A stretch of DNA of 64,000 bases. Source: Ramlibacter sp. Leaf400. GTDB lineage: Bacteria > Pseudomonadota > Gammaproteobacteria > Burkholderiales > Burkholderiaceae_C. The notes under the pieces were generated by a model. It was not told where the DNA came from, did no database searches, and saw nothing but the letters and a program-made list of their open reading frames with translations. The first letter of the stretch is position 1; each line of letters starts with the position of its first letter. The translations under genes and the position numbers were made by a program. The stretch lies in contig NZ_LMQL01000008.1 in the NCBI RefSeq assembly GCF_001424545.1, forward strand, positions 310,001 to 374,000. Direction: 5' to 3'. Below are positions 17,603 through 26,123 of the stretch, piece after piece.

Positions 17603-20600
17603 ATGTCGCAACGCCAGATCGCTTCCAGACTTCGCGCCCGCGCCGCGGCCCCCGTTCCCGCCTTCGCCGGCCACCGCCCCCTGCTGCTGGCGCTGGCACT
17701 GGCGGCCGGCTTCTCGGCGCTGCCCGCCGCCGCGCAGCCCACCGGCGCGCAGGCCATCCACGGCAGCGCCACCCTGAGCCCGCAAGGCAGCCACCTCGTC
17801 GTGACGACGGGCAACGGCGCCGGTACGCGGCATTCGGCGATCAACTGGCAGAGCTTCAGCATCCCGGGCGGCACCAGCACGCACTTCGCCCAGCCCGACG
17901 CAGCCAGCACCTCAATCAACCGCGTGCTGGGCGCCAACCCCAGCGCGATCTTCGGCACGCTGTCCTCCAACGGGCGGCTGGTGCTGGTGAACCCGGCGGG
18001 CATCACGGTGGGCGCCGGCGCGGTGGTGGACACGGCGGGCTTCACCGCGTCCACGCTGCGCATGGGCGACGCCGACGCGATCGCCGGGCGTCTGCGCTTC
18101 GGCGACGGCAGTGCCGCCGGTCCGTTGCGGGTGGACGGCCGCATCCTGGCGACCAGCGGTGACGTGGTGCTGATCGGCACCGACGTGCAGGTCGGCGCGC
18201 AGGCCGTGGTCCGCAGCCCGCAGGGCGCGACCGTGCTGGCCGCGGGCCAGAAGGTCGAGATCACCGGGCGCGGCCTGGAAGGCATCCTCTTCGAGGTCCA
18301 GGCGCCCACCGACCGGGCGGTGAACCTGGGCACGCTGCAGGGCGACGCCGTCGGCATCTTCGCGGGCACGCTGCGGCACAGCGGCCTGGTGCAGGCCAGC
18401 GCCGCCACCGTGCAGGGCGGCCGGGTGGTGCTGCGCGCGAGCGACCATGCCGAGACGGCCGGCACCGTCCTGGCCCAGGGCGCAAACAGCGCCGGCGGCC
18501 AGGTCGACGTGCTCGGCAAGACCGTGGGCGTCATGTCGGGCGCCGTCATCGACACCTCCAGCAGCAACGGCGGTGGCCGCATCCGCATCGGCGGCGACTA
18601 CCAGGGCGCCAACGCGGACCTTCCCAACGCGCAGGTGGCCTACGTGGCGGCCGACGCCGCGTTGCGCGCCAACGCGATGGACCACGGCCAGGGCGGCACG
18701 GTCATCGTGTGGGCCGACGACACGGCGCGCGTGCACGGCAGCATCGAGGCCAAGGGCGGCGCCCAGGGCGGCGACGGCGGCTTCGTCGAGACTTCCGGCA
18801 AGCGCTACCTCGATACCAGCGGCGTGCGCGTGAACGCGTCCTCGCCGCGCGGCAAGGGCGGCCAGTGGCTGCTGGACCCGAGCGACCTGACCATCGCGGT
18901 GAACGGCGTCGACGACGCGGATTTCCTCAGCCCGTTCTCCATCGCCTCCGGCCTGCTGAACTCCCTGGTGCGGCTGGACACGCTGAACAACGCCCTGGAT
19001 TCGGGCACCAGCGTCACGCTCACCACCAACGCCCAGGGCACCGGCGGCAACGGCGACATCGTCTTCGGCGACGGCACCGGCTTCCTGGACATCGTGCGTT
19101 CGACCTCGGGCGCGGCCACCCTGAACGTGCAGGCCGACGGCGACATCGTGTTCAAGGCCGGCACCACCACCGCCTTCCGCACCCAGGGCGGCAGCGGGCG
19201 CGACCTGAGCGTGGTGCTGCAGGCCAGTGGCGGCATCCGCACCGAGACCGGCTCCTGGGTCAAGCTGTCCACGGACCACAACGACAGCAAGGTGCGGGCC
19301 ATCGTCGCCGGCGGCAAGACCTGGACCAACGACGGCAACGTCACGCTCAACCTGAACGGCAAGATCGACCTGGCCAGCGGCGCGACCTTCCAGAACAACG
19401 GCCTCCTGGACGGCGCCGCGGGCCCGTACGGCGGCATCTGGGGCGGCAACTTCATCAACTGGTCGGACGTCCGGCTGAGCCAGGGCCACTTCAACGTCGG
19501 CTCCTTCAGCGGCGGCGGCAGCTTCCGCTTCGACGGCGACACGTTCTCGGCCGGCGCCTTCGACTTCAGCGGCACCGACCTGTACGTGAAGGCGCGCACC
19601 GGCGACGTCGTCCTCTCCGGGATGTACGGGGTCACCGCCGCGGGGCACATCGGCCTCGAAGCAGTCAGCGGCAACGTCGAGGCCTCCAGCCTCACCGCCG
19701 GCAGCGTCGACGTATCGGCGGCCGGCAACATCACCGTGCAGGGCTGGGTCGACACCTACGGCGGCCGCACCAGCGCAGGCAGCGCCAGCGGCGGCAGGGT
19801 CAAGCTGGCGGCCGGCGGCAACGTGACGGTCTACGGCTCCATCGACTCGAGCGCCGGCTACGACTACTACGGCACTTCGGCCGGCGCCGGCGGCGACATC
19901 GACGTGTCGGCCGGTGGCGACATCTCCATCGGCAGCATCTACGCCTACGGCGGCTCGTCCAGCAGCGACGGGGTGGGCGGCAACGGGGCTTCGGTGACCC
20001 TGCGCTACGGCAACAAGCTGACGCTGGACTACGTCGACGCGGCCGGCGGCGGTGGCGGCTACAGCGGAGAAGGCGTCGGTGGCACCGGCGGCCGCGGCGG
20101 CAACCTGACGATCATCAAGGAACGCGGCGACCTCGAACTGTCCGGCGGCTACTTCAACGTGGACGGCGGCTGGGGCGGCGACGGCCTGGTCGGTGGCCAG
20201 GGCGGCCGCGGCGGCAACGTCACCCTGATCGCGCGCGCCGGCGGCGTGCTGATGCCGGGCTACGACGGCAGCATCAGCGCGCGCGGCGGCAGCGGCGGCT
20301 GGTCCGACGGCACCACCACCAACGCCGGCGGCCGCGGCGGCGACGGTGGCGCGATCGACATCTCGGCCAACGGCGCCTCCAGGCTGCTGGCCTGGCTCGA
20401 TGCCTCCGGCGGCGACGGTGGCGAGGGCGACTACTACGGCTCCTCGCGCGGCGGGCAGGGCGGCAACGGTGGCGCGATCAACATCGCGGTCAACGGCTCG
20501 CTGGCGCTGGGCGGCGCACTGCTGGCCGGAGGCGGCCAGGGCGGCATGGTGTACGACTGGGGCTCCGAATACAGGTCCGAGTACACGTACGGGTACGAAC

Positions 20601-21613
20601 CGTCCACCACCGCAACCGACCCGTCGCGCACCGGGGCGACAGGTGCGCTCGGCAGCGTCCACCTCTTCGCCACCGGCGGCGTGGTCGTGCCGGCCGTGAT
20701 CGACATCCCCTACCCGACGCCCACGCCCACCGAGCAATCGGCCGGCATCCTGCCGCCGATCCCGTCGTCCACCGAGATCCCCGGGTCGCTGCAGATCGAC
20801 GGCGCGTTCAGCAACGCGTCGGCGCTGCAGCTGGAGACCGGTGCCACCCTGCTGGTGAGCGGGCCGATGACGAACACCGGCTCGGTCGACCTCGGCGCGG
20901 CCTCCACGCTGGCGGTGGGCTTCAGCTACGACGCGGCCAGCGACACCTACGCGCTGGGCAACGGCACCTTCACCAACGCTGCCGGCGCGCGGCTGTCCGG
21001 CTCGGGCACGGTGCAGGGCAATGTGGTGAACGCCGGCACCGTCACGCCCGGCGGCGCCTCGGGCATCGGGCAGCTGAACATCACCGGCAACTTCGAGCAG
21101 ACCGCCGGCGGCCGGCTGGAGATGGACATCGCGGCCAGCTCGCCCTTCGTTCCCGGCGTCACCTACGACCAGCTGGCCGTGGGCGGCAACCTGGCCCTGG
21201 GCGGCCAGCTGTTCGTCAACGCGGTGCCGCAGGTGCCGACGGCCAGCAGCACCCAGCTCGCGGCGGGACTCACCAGCACGTCATCCACGTCCGTGCCAGT
21301 CGCCACGCAGTACTACGAGCTGCTGCAGGCGGCGGCGGCCGGCGGCCGCTTCGACCTGATCTCGGGCCCGCCCGAGCTGCTGTCGCAGATCCGCATGAAC
21401 GTGGGCGGCACGGTGATGGAAGTGCCCGGCAACACCGCCAGCGGGCTGATCGCCGCCATCGCCCGCATGCTGCCCGGCGTGACGCTGGCGCAGATCCAGC
21501 AGGTCATCGTCGAGGCGAACAACAACTCGATCGCCCAGCCGAAGGACGAGAAGGAAGGCGAGTCCGGCGAGAGCGACATCGTCGTGACGGACAGCGCGTG
21601 CAAGCCGGCGTGA
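17603..21613 (+). CDS. TpsA-type filamentous haemagglutinin-like adhesin
   Basis: This is a secreted protein of about 1336 residues. It has an extended signal peptide (about 1-45, ending LPAAAQ) and then a TPS secretion domain. INWQSFSIPGG, SINRVLGANPSAIFG and LVNPAGITVG (about residues 80-137) match the FHA N-terminal signatures, with NPAG in place of the usual NPNG. A long beta-helical region follows, including four Gly-rich repeats of about 40 residues (20040-20560; GGRGGN/GGDGGA motifs). The C-terminal part is autotransporter-passenger-like (SGSGTVQGNVVNAGT) with an acidic tail ending ACKPA. No beta-barrel is present, so a TpsB exporter is needed, and none lies in the window. A GTG four codons upstream is an alternative start. 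Confidence 0.88.
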   Translation: MSQRQIASRLRARAAAPVPAFAGHRPLLLALALAAGFSALPAAAQPTGAQAIHGSATLSPQGSHLVVTTGNGAGTRHSAINWQSFSIPGGTSTHFAQPDAASTSINRVLGANPSAIFGTLSSNGRLVLVNPAGITVGAGAVVDTAGFTASTLRMGDADAIAGRLRFGDGSAAGPLRVDGRILATSGDVVLIGTDVQVGAQAVVRSPQGATVLAAGQKVEITGRGLEGILFEVQAPTDRAVNLGTLQGDAVGIFAGTLRHSGLVQASAATVQGGRVVLRASDHAETAGTVLAQGANSAGGQVDVLGKTVGVMSGAVIDTSSSNGGGRIRIGGDYQGANADLPNAQVAYVAADAALRANAMDHGQGGTVIVWADDTARVHGSIEAKGGAQGGDGGFVETSGKRYLDTSGVRVNASSPRGKGGQWLLDPSDLTIAVNGVDDADFLSPFSIASGLLNSLVRLDTLNNALDSGTSVTLTTNAQGTGGNGDIVFGDGTGFLDIVRSTSGAATLNVQADGDIVFKAGTTTAFRTQGGSGRDLSVVLQASGGIRTETGSWVKLSTDHNDSKVRAIVAGGKTWTNDGNVTLNLNGKIDLASGATFQNNGLLDGAAGPYGGIWGGNFINWSDVRLSQGHFNVGSFSGGGSFRFDGDTFSAGAFDFSGTDLYVKARTGDVVLSGMYGVTAAGHIGLEAVSGNVEASSLTAGSVDVSAAGNITVQGWVDTYGGRTSAGSASGGRVKLAAGGNVTVYGSIDSSAGYDYYGTSAGAGGDIDVSAGGDISIGSIYAYGGSSSSDGVGGNGASVTLRYGNKLTLDYVDAAGGGGGYSGEGVGGTGGRGGNLTIIKERGDLELSGGYFNVDGGWGGDGLVGGQGGRGGNVTLIARAGGVLMPGYDGSISARGGSGGWSDGTTTNAGGRGGDGGAIDISANGASRLLAWLDASGGDGGEGDYYGSSRGGQGGNGGAINIAVNGSLALGGALLAGGGQGGMVYDWGSEYRSEYTYGYEPSTTATDPSRTGATGALGSVHLFATGGVVVPAVIDIPYPTPTPTEQSAGILPPIPSSTEIPGSLQIDGAFSNASALQLETGATLLVSGPMTNTGSVDLGAASTLAVGFSYDAASDTYALGNGTFTNAAGARLSGSGTVQGNVVNAGTVTPGGASGIGQLNITGNFEQTAGGRLEMDIAASSPFVPGVTYDQLAVGGNLALGGQLFVNAVPQVPTASSTQLAAGLTSTSSTSVPVATQYYELLQAAAAGGRFDLISGPPELLSQIRMNVGGTVMEVPGNTASGLIAAIARMLPGVTLAQIQQVIVEANNNSIAQPKDEKEGESGESDIVVTDSACKPA
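20040..20560 (+). repeat. Gly-rich repeats of about 40 residues inside the adhesin
   Basis: Four in-frame units recur every 114-126 bases. Each is centred on a GGCGGCCGCGGCGGCAAC-like core (at about 20087, 20201, 20327 and 20448) that encodes GGRGGN or a close variant. A hydrophobic beta strand and a GG-rich turn follow each core. They are imperfect, divergent coding repeats of the beta-helix, not an independent element. Confidence 0.65.
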
Positions 21614-21618
21614 TGTAA

Positions 21619-21736
21619 CCCGTCGTCCCCGCGGATTTGAACCCGTCGTCCCCGCGGAGGCGGGGACCCAGTGCTTCCATCTTCAAGGGGGTTCGAAGGC
21701 GGAAGCACTGGATTCCCGCCTTCGCGGGAATGACGG
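21619..21736. repeat. Dispersed palindrome, copy 1 (full)
   Basis: The left arm at 21644-21678 (CGTCGTCCCCGCGGAGGCGG onward) pairs with the right arm at 21701-21736 (GGAAGCACTGGATTCCCGCC onward) over about 35 bp. Each arm has an inner hairpin. A truncated direct copy of the left tip sits at 21619-21634. It lies between the convergent adhesin and glcD genes and may act as a bidirectional terminator. Confidence 0.85.
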
Positions 21737-21748
21737 TGCTTGGTATTC

Positions 21749-23242
21749 CTAGAACCGCGGCAGTTCGGGGTGGGCCAGGCGCCCGCCCCGCACCAGCTCC
21801 TTGCCGTACTCCGCGCAGCGCGTCAGCGTGGGGATCACCTTGCCGGGGTTGAGCAGGCCGCGCGCATCGAAGGCGCGCTTGACGGCCAGCATCTGCTCGC
21901 GCTCCTGCGGGCTGAACTGCACGCACATGGAGTTGAGCTTCTCCACGCCCACGCCGTGCTCGCCCGTGACCGTGCCGCCCATGGCCACGCTGGTCTCCAG
22001 GATGTCGGCGCCGAACAGCTCGCAGCGGTGCAGCTGGTCCGCGTCGTTGGCATCGAACAGGATCAGCGGGTGCAGGTTGCCGTCGCCCGCATGGAACACG
22101 TTGGCGCAGCGCAGGCCGTACTTCTTCTCCATCGCCTGGATCGCCAGCAGGATGTCGGCCAGCCGCTTGCGCGGGATGGTCGAGTCCATGCACATGTAGT
22201 CGGGGCTGATGCGGCCCGACGCGGGGAAGGCGTTCTTGCGGCCGCTCCAGAAGCGCAGCCGCTCGGCCTCGTCGCGGCTGACCGCGATGGCGGTGGCGCC
22301 GGCGGCGCGCAGCACGTCGCTCATGCGGCCGATCTCCTCGGCCACTTCCTCCGGCGTGCCGTCGCTCTCGCACAGCAGGATGGCCTCGGCCGTCAGGTCG
22401 TAGCCGGCGTGGACGAAGTCCTCCACCGCGGCGGTCATCGGCTTGTCCATCATCTCCAGCCCCGCCGGGATGATGCCGGCCGCGATCACCGCCGCGACCG
22501 CGTCGCCGGCCTTCCGCACGTCGTCGAAGCTGGCCATGATGCAGCGCGCCAGCAGCGGCTTGGGCACCAGCTTGACGGTGACCTCGGTGGTGACGGCCAG
22601 CATGCCCTCGCTGCCCACCAGCACGCTGAGCAGGTCGTAGCCCGGCGTGTCCAGCGCCTCGCTGCCGAACACCACCGGCTCGCCATCGGCGGTGAAGCCG
22701 CGCACCTGCAGCACGTTGTGCAGCGTGAGCCCGTATTTCAGGCAGTGCACGCCGCCCGAGTTCTCGGCCACGTTGCCGCCGATGGTGCAGGCGATCTGGC
22801 TGGAGGGATCGGGCGCGTAGTACAGGCCCCAGGTGGCCGCGGCCTCGCTGATGGCCAGGTTGCGCACGCCGCACTGCACCCGCGCCGTGCGGCTGGCCGG
22901 ATCGACCGCGAGGATGCGGTTGAACTTGGCCAGCGACAGCGTCACGCCCACCTTGTTCGGCATCGCGCCGCCCGACAGGCCCGTGCCGGCGCCGCGCGCC
23001 ACCACGGGCACGCCCAGGCGGTGGCAGGCGCGCAGCACGCCCTGGACCTGCTCCTCGGTTTCCGGCAGCGCGACGGCCAGCGGCCGCTCGCGGTACGCCG
23101 TGAGGCCGTCGCATTCGTAGGGCCGGGTCTCCTCGGCATGCCACAGCAGCGCGTGCTTCGGCAGCACCGCGAGCAGCGCGGGCACGAGCTGGTCGAGCAG
23201 GGCGGCCGGGGGCAGCACGGCGGGATCGAGCGGGGCGTTCAT
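21749..23242 (-). CDS. glcD: FAD-linked oxidase, glycolate/D-lactate dehydrogenase type (GlcD)
   Basis: This is a 497-residue flavoprotein of the PCMH FAD family with the FAD-linked oxidase C-terminal domain. The FAD-binding segment includes PVVARGAGTGLSGG near residue 80 and ACTIGGNVAENSGG near residue 150. The C-terminal half contains NVFHAGDGNLHPLI, whose His residues form the active/metal site, and TGEHGVGVEKL. It oxidises glycolate or D-lactate to the 2-oxo acid. The usual partners glcE and glcF are not adjacent, so it may be D-lactate dehydrogenase-like or act with subunits encoded elsewhere. Confidence 0.9.
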   Translation of the reverse strand: MNAPLDPAVLPPAALLDQLVPALLAVLPKHALLWHAEETRPYECDGLTAYRERPLAVALPETEEQVQGVLRACHRLGVPVVARGAGTGLSGGAMPNKVGVTLSLAKFNRILAVDPASRTARVQCGVRNLAISEAAATWGLYYAPDPSSQIACTIGGNVAENSGGVHCLKYGLTLHNVLQVRGFTADGEPVVFGSEALDTPGYDLLSVLVGSEGMLAVTTEVTVKLVPKPLLARCIMASFDDVRKAGDAVAAVIAAGIIPAGLEMMDKPMTAAVEDFVHAGYDLTAEAILLCESDGTPEEVAEEIGRMSDVLRAAGATAIAVSRDEAERLRFWSGRKNAFPASGRISPDYMCMDSTIPRKRLADILLAIQAMEKKYGLRCANVFHAGDGNLHPLILFDANDADQLHRCELFGADILETSVAMGGTVTGEHGVGVEKLNSMCVQFSPQEREQMLAVKRAFDARGLLNPGKVIPTLTRCAEYGKELVRGGRLAHPELPRF

Positions 23243-23293
23243 GGGTGCAACCCTAGCGCACCTGGCGGGCGGGTGGGGTGAAGAAACTTCAAG

Positions 23294-23326
23294 CGGCGTC
23301 GGGCCTGCGGCTCACGCAGGCCGCCG
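23294..23326 (-). terminator. Hairpin after the DISM gene
   Basis: GGCCTGCG (23302-23309) and CGCAGGCC (23315-23322) form a perfect 8-bp stem with a 5-base loop, directly after the stop codon of the minus-strand gene. On the minus strand it is followed by a T-rich but not uniform stretch (TTGAAGTTTCTT). It is probably a weak terminator separating that gene from glcD. Confidence 0.5.
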
Positions 23327-25114
23327 TCAGGTACTGGCGGGGGCCGCCCGCGGCTCCAGGTGGTGGATGGCGCGCTTGGGATCGGTCTTCAAGCGATCCA
23401 GGGCCCGGTGCAGGCGCTGCAGCAGCAGCTGCTCGTCGACCTCGCCGCCGTCGGCCGCCTCGATGTCGCCGTCGGGCACCCGGGCCGAGACCACGCGAAG
23501 GTTGAGCCCCAGGTCGGGCGGGAAGGTGCGCAGGCGCTCCAGGCCGCGCGCCACCATGTGCTGCGCCAGCCGGCGGCGCTCGTCGTCGTGGCTGGGCCCT
23601 TCGACCAGCACCGCGAAACGCGTGTCCGATACCCGGCACACGGTGTCGACGTCGCGCACCACGGCGGCCAGGCGGGAGGCCGCCACCACCAGCGCGCGGT
23701 CGCCGGCATCGCGCCCCTCGCGCTCGACGATGTGGGCGTGGTTGGCCAGCTCGACCAGCAGGACCGCGCAGCGGTGGCCCAGGCGGCGGCCGCGCCGCAG
23801 CGCGTCGCGCAGGCGCAGCCGCAGCACGGGCGCGAGCACCAGGCCGGTGAGCGGGTCGGTGCTTTCCAGCGCACGCAGCCGGGCGCGGTGTTCGCTGAAG
23901 TCGCGCGCGCGCCGGTGCAGGATGTACAGCAGCAGCGGGATCTCGATGGCCGAGCCGATCAGCACGGCGTACTGGGTCGCCCAGCTGTCGGGCAACACGC
24001 CGGCGGCGCGCAGCGCGGGGAAGGGGTAGGCCAGGTGCACCGGCAGGAAGCCCAGGAACAGCCAGAACGAGTACGCCTCGCCGCGCCGCCACGTCCACAG
24101 GCACAGCGAGATGCTCAGGGCCACGGCGGCCAGGCCGTAGACGTTGAGGATCGCGTACATCGCCCCGTTGTTCAGCAGCAGGTAGGGCAGCGGGAAGGCC
24201 AGCCCGAACAGCGAGAAGGCCAGCGCCGCGCGATCGAGCGTGGGGCCGTGGCGCGAGAGGGCCGTGGCCTTGCGGATGTTCCAGATGCCGGCCGCGGTCA
24301 TCCACAGCATGAAGATGGCCGGCGCGGCGTCGTTGAAGCGGGCCGAGCCGGGCCACAGGAACACCCCGCCCACCCCGGTGAAGGCCAGCTGGAACAGCAG
24401 CATGCAGGCGACGTAGGCCGCGTACGAATCGAACGCCAGGTCGGCGTACAGCCGCGCGTGCATCACGGCCAGCAGCCCCACCAGCAGGCCGAAGCCGACG
24501 TAGGCGCCCACCAGCAGGTAGGTCCACTGGCGGCGCTGCTGCAACTCGTTGGCATCGAGCAGCATCAGGTGCGCGCTGGCCGCGGCCGGGCGGTTCTCGA
24601 TGCGCAGCCACGCGGTGACGGCGCCGCCCGCGGGCACCTCGAACAGGGGCGCGAAGTTGGGATGCGTCCACTGCGCCACGGGGAGGTGGTCGCCAGCGTG
24701 CTGCTCGCGCCAGCCGCCGTCGCGCCCCTGGGTGAACAGGCTGGCGCGGTTGAGGAAGGCGGCGCCGTTGAGCATCAGGTACCAGGGCGGCTCGGCGGCC
24801 AGGGGCGGGACGTCGATTCGCAGCCAGAGGGCGCCCGAGCCCAGGGAGACGGCGCGAGGGCGCTCGACGGGCTGGAATTCGGTGCCGCGCTGGGTGACTT
24901 CTTCGATGGTCAGCTGGCCGGTGGGGTCGATCCATTGGCCGATGCGCAGGGGGTCCTGGGCGTGGGCGGGAAGGGTGAAGAGGAGAGTGAAGAAGGCGAG
25001 GAGGAGGCAGCGCCACCACGTGCCGAAGGCCAAGGCGGAGGCGGGAGCGGAAGCTCTGGATTCCCGCCTCCGCGGGAATGACGGGAAAGGGTGGATCGTT
25101 TCGGTGACGCTCAT
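23327..25114 (-). CDS. 7TMR-DISM membrane protein with degenerate GGDEF domain
   Basis: This is a 595-residue putative signalling protein. After a signal segment (about 33-52) comes a periplasmic 7TMR-DISM sensor domain (about 55-200). Seven membrane helices (about 205-400) and a C-terminal GGDEF-like domain follow. The domain keeps DPLTGL, but the catalytic loop reads SDTRF where GGDEF is expected, so cyclase activity is unlikely. The ATG overlaps the LysR stop (ATGA) and has an AGAAGAG ribosome-binding site. Residues 11-22 (PSFPRRRESRAS) are encoded by a dispersed palindrome copy, so the native start may once have been further in, for example a TTG near residue 29. Confidence 0.83.
   Translation of the reverse strand: MSVTETIHPFPSFPRRRESRASAPASALAFGTWWRCLLLAFFTLLFTLPAHAQDPLRIGQWIDPTGQLTIEEVTQRGTEFQPVERPRAVSLGSGALWLRIDVPPLAAEPPWYLMLNGAAFLNRASLFTQGRDGGWREQHAGDHLPVAQWTHPNFAPLFEVPAGGAVTAWLRIENRPAAASAHLMLLDANELQQRRQWTYLLVGAYVGFGLLVGLLAVMHARLYADLAFDSYAAYVACMLLFQLAFTGVGGVFLWPGSARFNDAAPAIFMLWMTAAGIWNIRKATALSRHGPTLDRAALAFSLFGLAFPLPYLLLNNGAMYAILNVYGLAAVALSISLCLWTWRRGEAYSFWLFLGFLPVHLAYPFPALRAAGVLPDSWATQYAVLIGSAIEIPLLLYILHRRARDFSEHRARLRALESTDPLTGLVLAPVLRLRLRDALRRGRRLGHRCAVLLVELANHAHIVEREGRDAGDRALVVAASRLAAVVRDVDTVCRVSDTRFAVLVEGPSHDDERRRLAQHMVARGLERLRTFPPDLGLNLRVVSARVPDGDIEAADGGEVDEQLLLQRLHRALDRLKTDPKRAIHHLEPRAAPAST
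25049..25084. repeat. Dispersed palindrome, copy 2 (half)
   Basis: This single right arm (GGAAGCTCTGGATTCCCGCC onward) is about 36 bp long with the inner CCCGCCTCCGCGGG hairpin. It lies inside the first codons of the DISM gene and is translated as part of its N-terminus. No matching left arm is visible. Confidence 0.82.
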
Positions 25115-25980
25115 GCCAGGCTCTTCTTCAGCCATTCCGCGAACGCGGCGCATTCCCAGCGGTCCAGGGTGCCGGTGCGCCAGCACAGGTAGTGCGCATG
25201 CGGGCTGGGCACGTTGCGCGGCGAGATGCGCTCCAGCGTGCCGTGGTCCAGCCAGGGCTGGCCGAGTTTCAGGCGAACGAGGGCGATGCCCAGGCCCTGC
25301 GCCGCCGCGTCGCACATCAGGCCGATGTCGTTGAACGAGGAGCCCTCGGCCGGCTCGCCGGCGTCGACGCCGTGGGCCAGGAACCAGGTGCGCCAGGGCT
25401 CCAGCGGGCTGCGGATCAGCTTGGCGGCGAGCAGCTCCTCGAGGGTGTCGAACGGCCCGTGCTCGCGGATGAAGGAGGGCGCCGCCAGCGGCGTGACCTC
25501 GTCGGTCAGCAGGCACAGGTGCTCGACGTCGGCGTAGCGGCCGGTGCCGAAGCGCACCATCAGGTCAGCGTCCTCGGCCACCACGTCCAGCAGCGGGATC
25601 GACACCTGCAGCGTGAGGTCGATCTCCGGATAGGCCTCGATGAAGCTGCGCAGCCGCGGCATCAGGATGGAGCGCGAGAACGTCGGCGTGACCGCCACCC
25701 GCAGCTTGCGCTTGCCCTGCGCCGCATGTCGGCCCGGGAAGCGCTCCAGGCTGGCCAGGCCCTCGCGCACGTGCGCCAGGTACTCGCTGCCTTCGGTGGT
25801 GAGCGAGAAATCGGCCCGGCCGAACAGCTTGGCGCCCAGCATCTGCTCGAGCTGCCGCACCCGGTGGCTCACCGCGCTGGGCGTCACGCACAGCTCCTCG
25901 GCCGCCAGCGTCACCGACCGCAGCCGCGCCAGGGCCTCGAAGGTGAGGAGGCACTGGATCGGCGGGATGCGGGCGGTCAT
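25111..25980 (-). CDS. LysR-family regulator (GcvA-like)
   Basis: This 289-residue transcription factor has an N-terminal winged HTH: LLTFEALARLRSVTLAAEEL, then VTPSAVSHRVRQLEQMLGAKLF. A periplasmic-binding-protein-like effector domain follows. The layout resembles the GcvA/AmpR-type subgroup. An open frame continues upstream through a dispersed palindrome, which would add DSRLRGND-type residues. The start at MTARIPP is preferred because it lies directly before the HTH. Its stop overlaps the start of the DISM gene (ATGA), so the two are expected to be co-translated. The target is unknown. Confidence 0.88.
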   Translation of the reverse strand: MTARIPPIQCLLTFEALARLRSVTLAAEELCVTPSAVSHRVRQLEQMLGAKLFGRADFSLTTEGSEYLAHVREGLASLERFPGRHAAQGKRKLRVAVTPTFSRSILMPRLRSFIEAYPEIDLTLQVSIPLLDVVAEDADLMVRFGTGRYADVEHLCLLTDEVTPLAAPSFIREHGPFDTLEELLAAKLIRSPLEPWRTWFLAHGVDAGEPAEGSSFNDIGLMCDAAAQGLGIALVRLKLGQPWLDHGTLERISPRNVPSPHAHYLCWRTGTLDRWECAAFAEWLKKSLA

Positions 25981-25991
25981 GGTTGGATTCT

Positions 25992-26100
25992 CGTCATTCC
26001 CGCGGAGGCGGGAATCCAGTGCTTCCGGCTGCGGCCGCCACGCGGCCGGCGCGCTGCGCTGGATCCCCACGTACGCTCTTGCTCCTCACGCGGGGATGAC
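25992..26100. repeat. Dispersed palindrome, copy 3 (interrupted)
   Basis: The left arm at 25992-26026 (CGTCATTCCCGCGGAGGCGG onward) is canonical. The right arm (about 26058-26100) is split by roughly 20 extra bases between GGATCCCC and GCGGGGATGAC. It lies between purU and the LysR gene, both on the minus strand. Confidence 0.78.
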
Positions 26101-26123
26101 CCGATGCGCTTCGCTTCATCGGG

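Noticed and set aside
20040-20560. Regularly spaced repeats that could be read as a CRISPR-like array
   Set aside because: The units are in frame, imperfect, Gly-coding and lie inside the adhesin. There are no cas genes and no conserved repeat with unique spacers.
17912-20737. Very long minus-strand open frame (over 900 codons) opposite the adhesin gene
   Set aside because: It is antisense to a recognisable FHA-type protein. Its translation is Ala/Val/Gly/Arg/Asp-rich low complexity with no motif, as expected for a shadow frame in high-GC DNA.
21749-23242. A complete glycolate oxidase glcDEF operon
   Set aside because: Only the GlcD-type subunit is present. The neighbours are an adhesin and a DISM protein, so the full complex cannot be claimed here.
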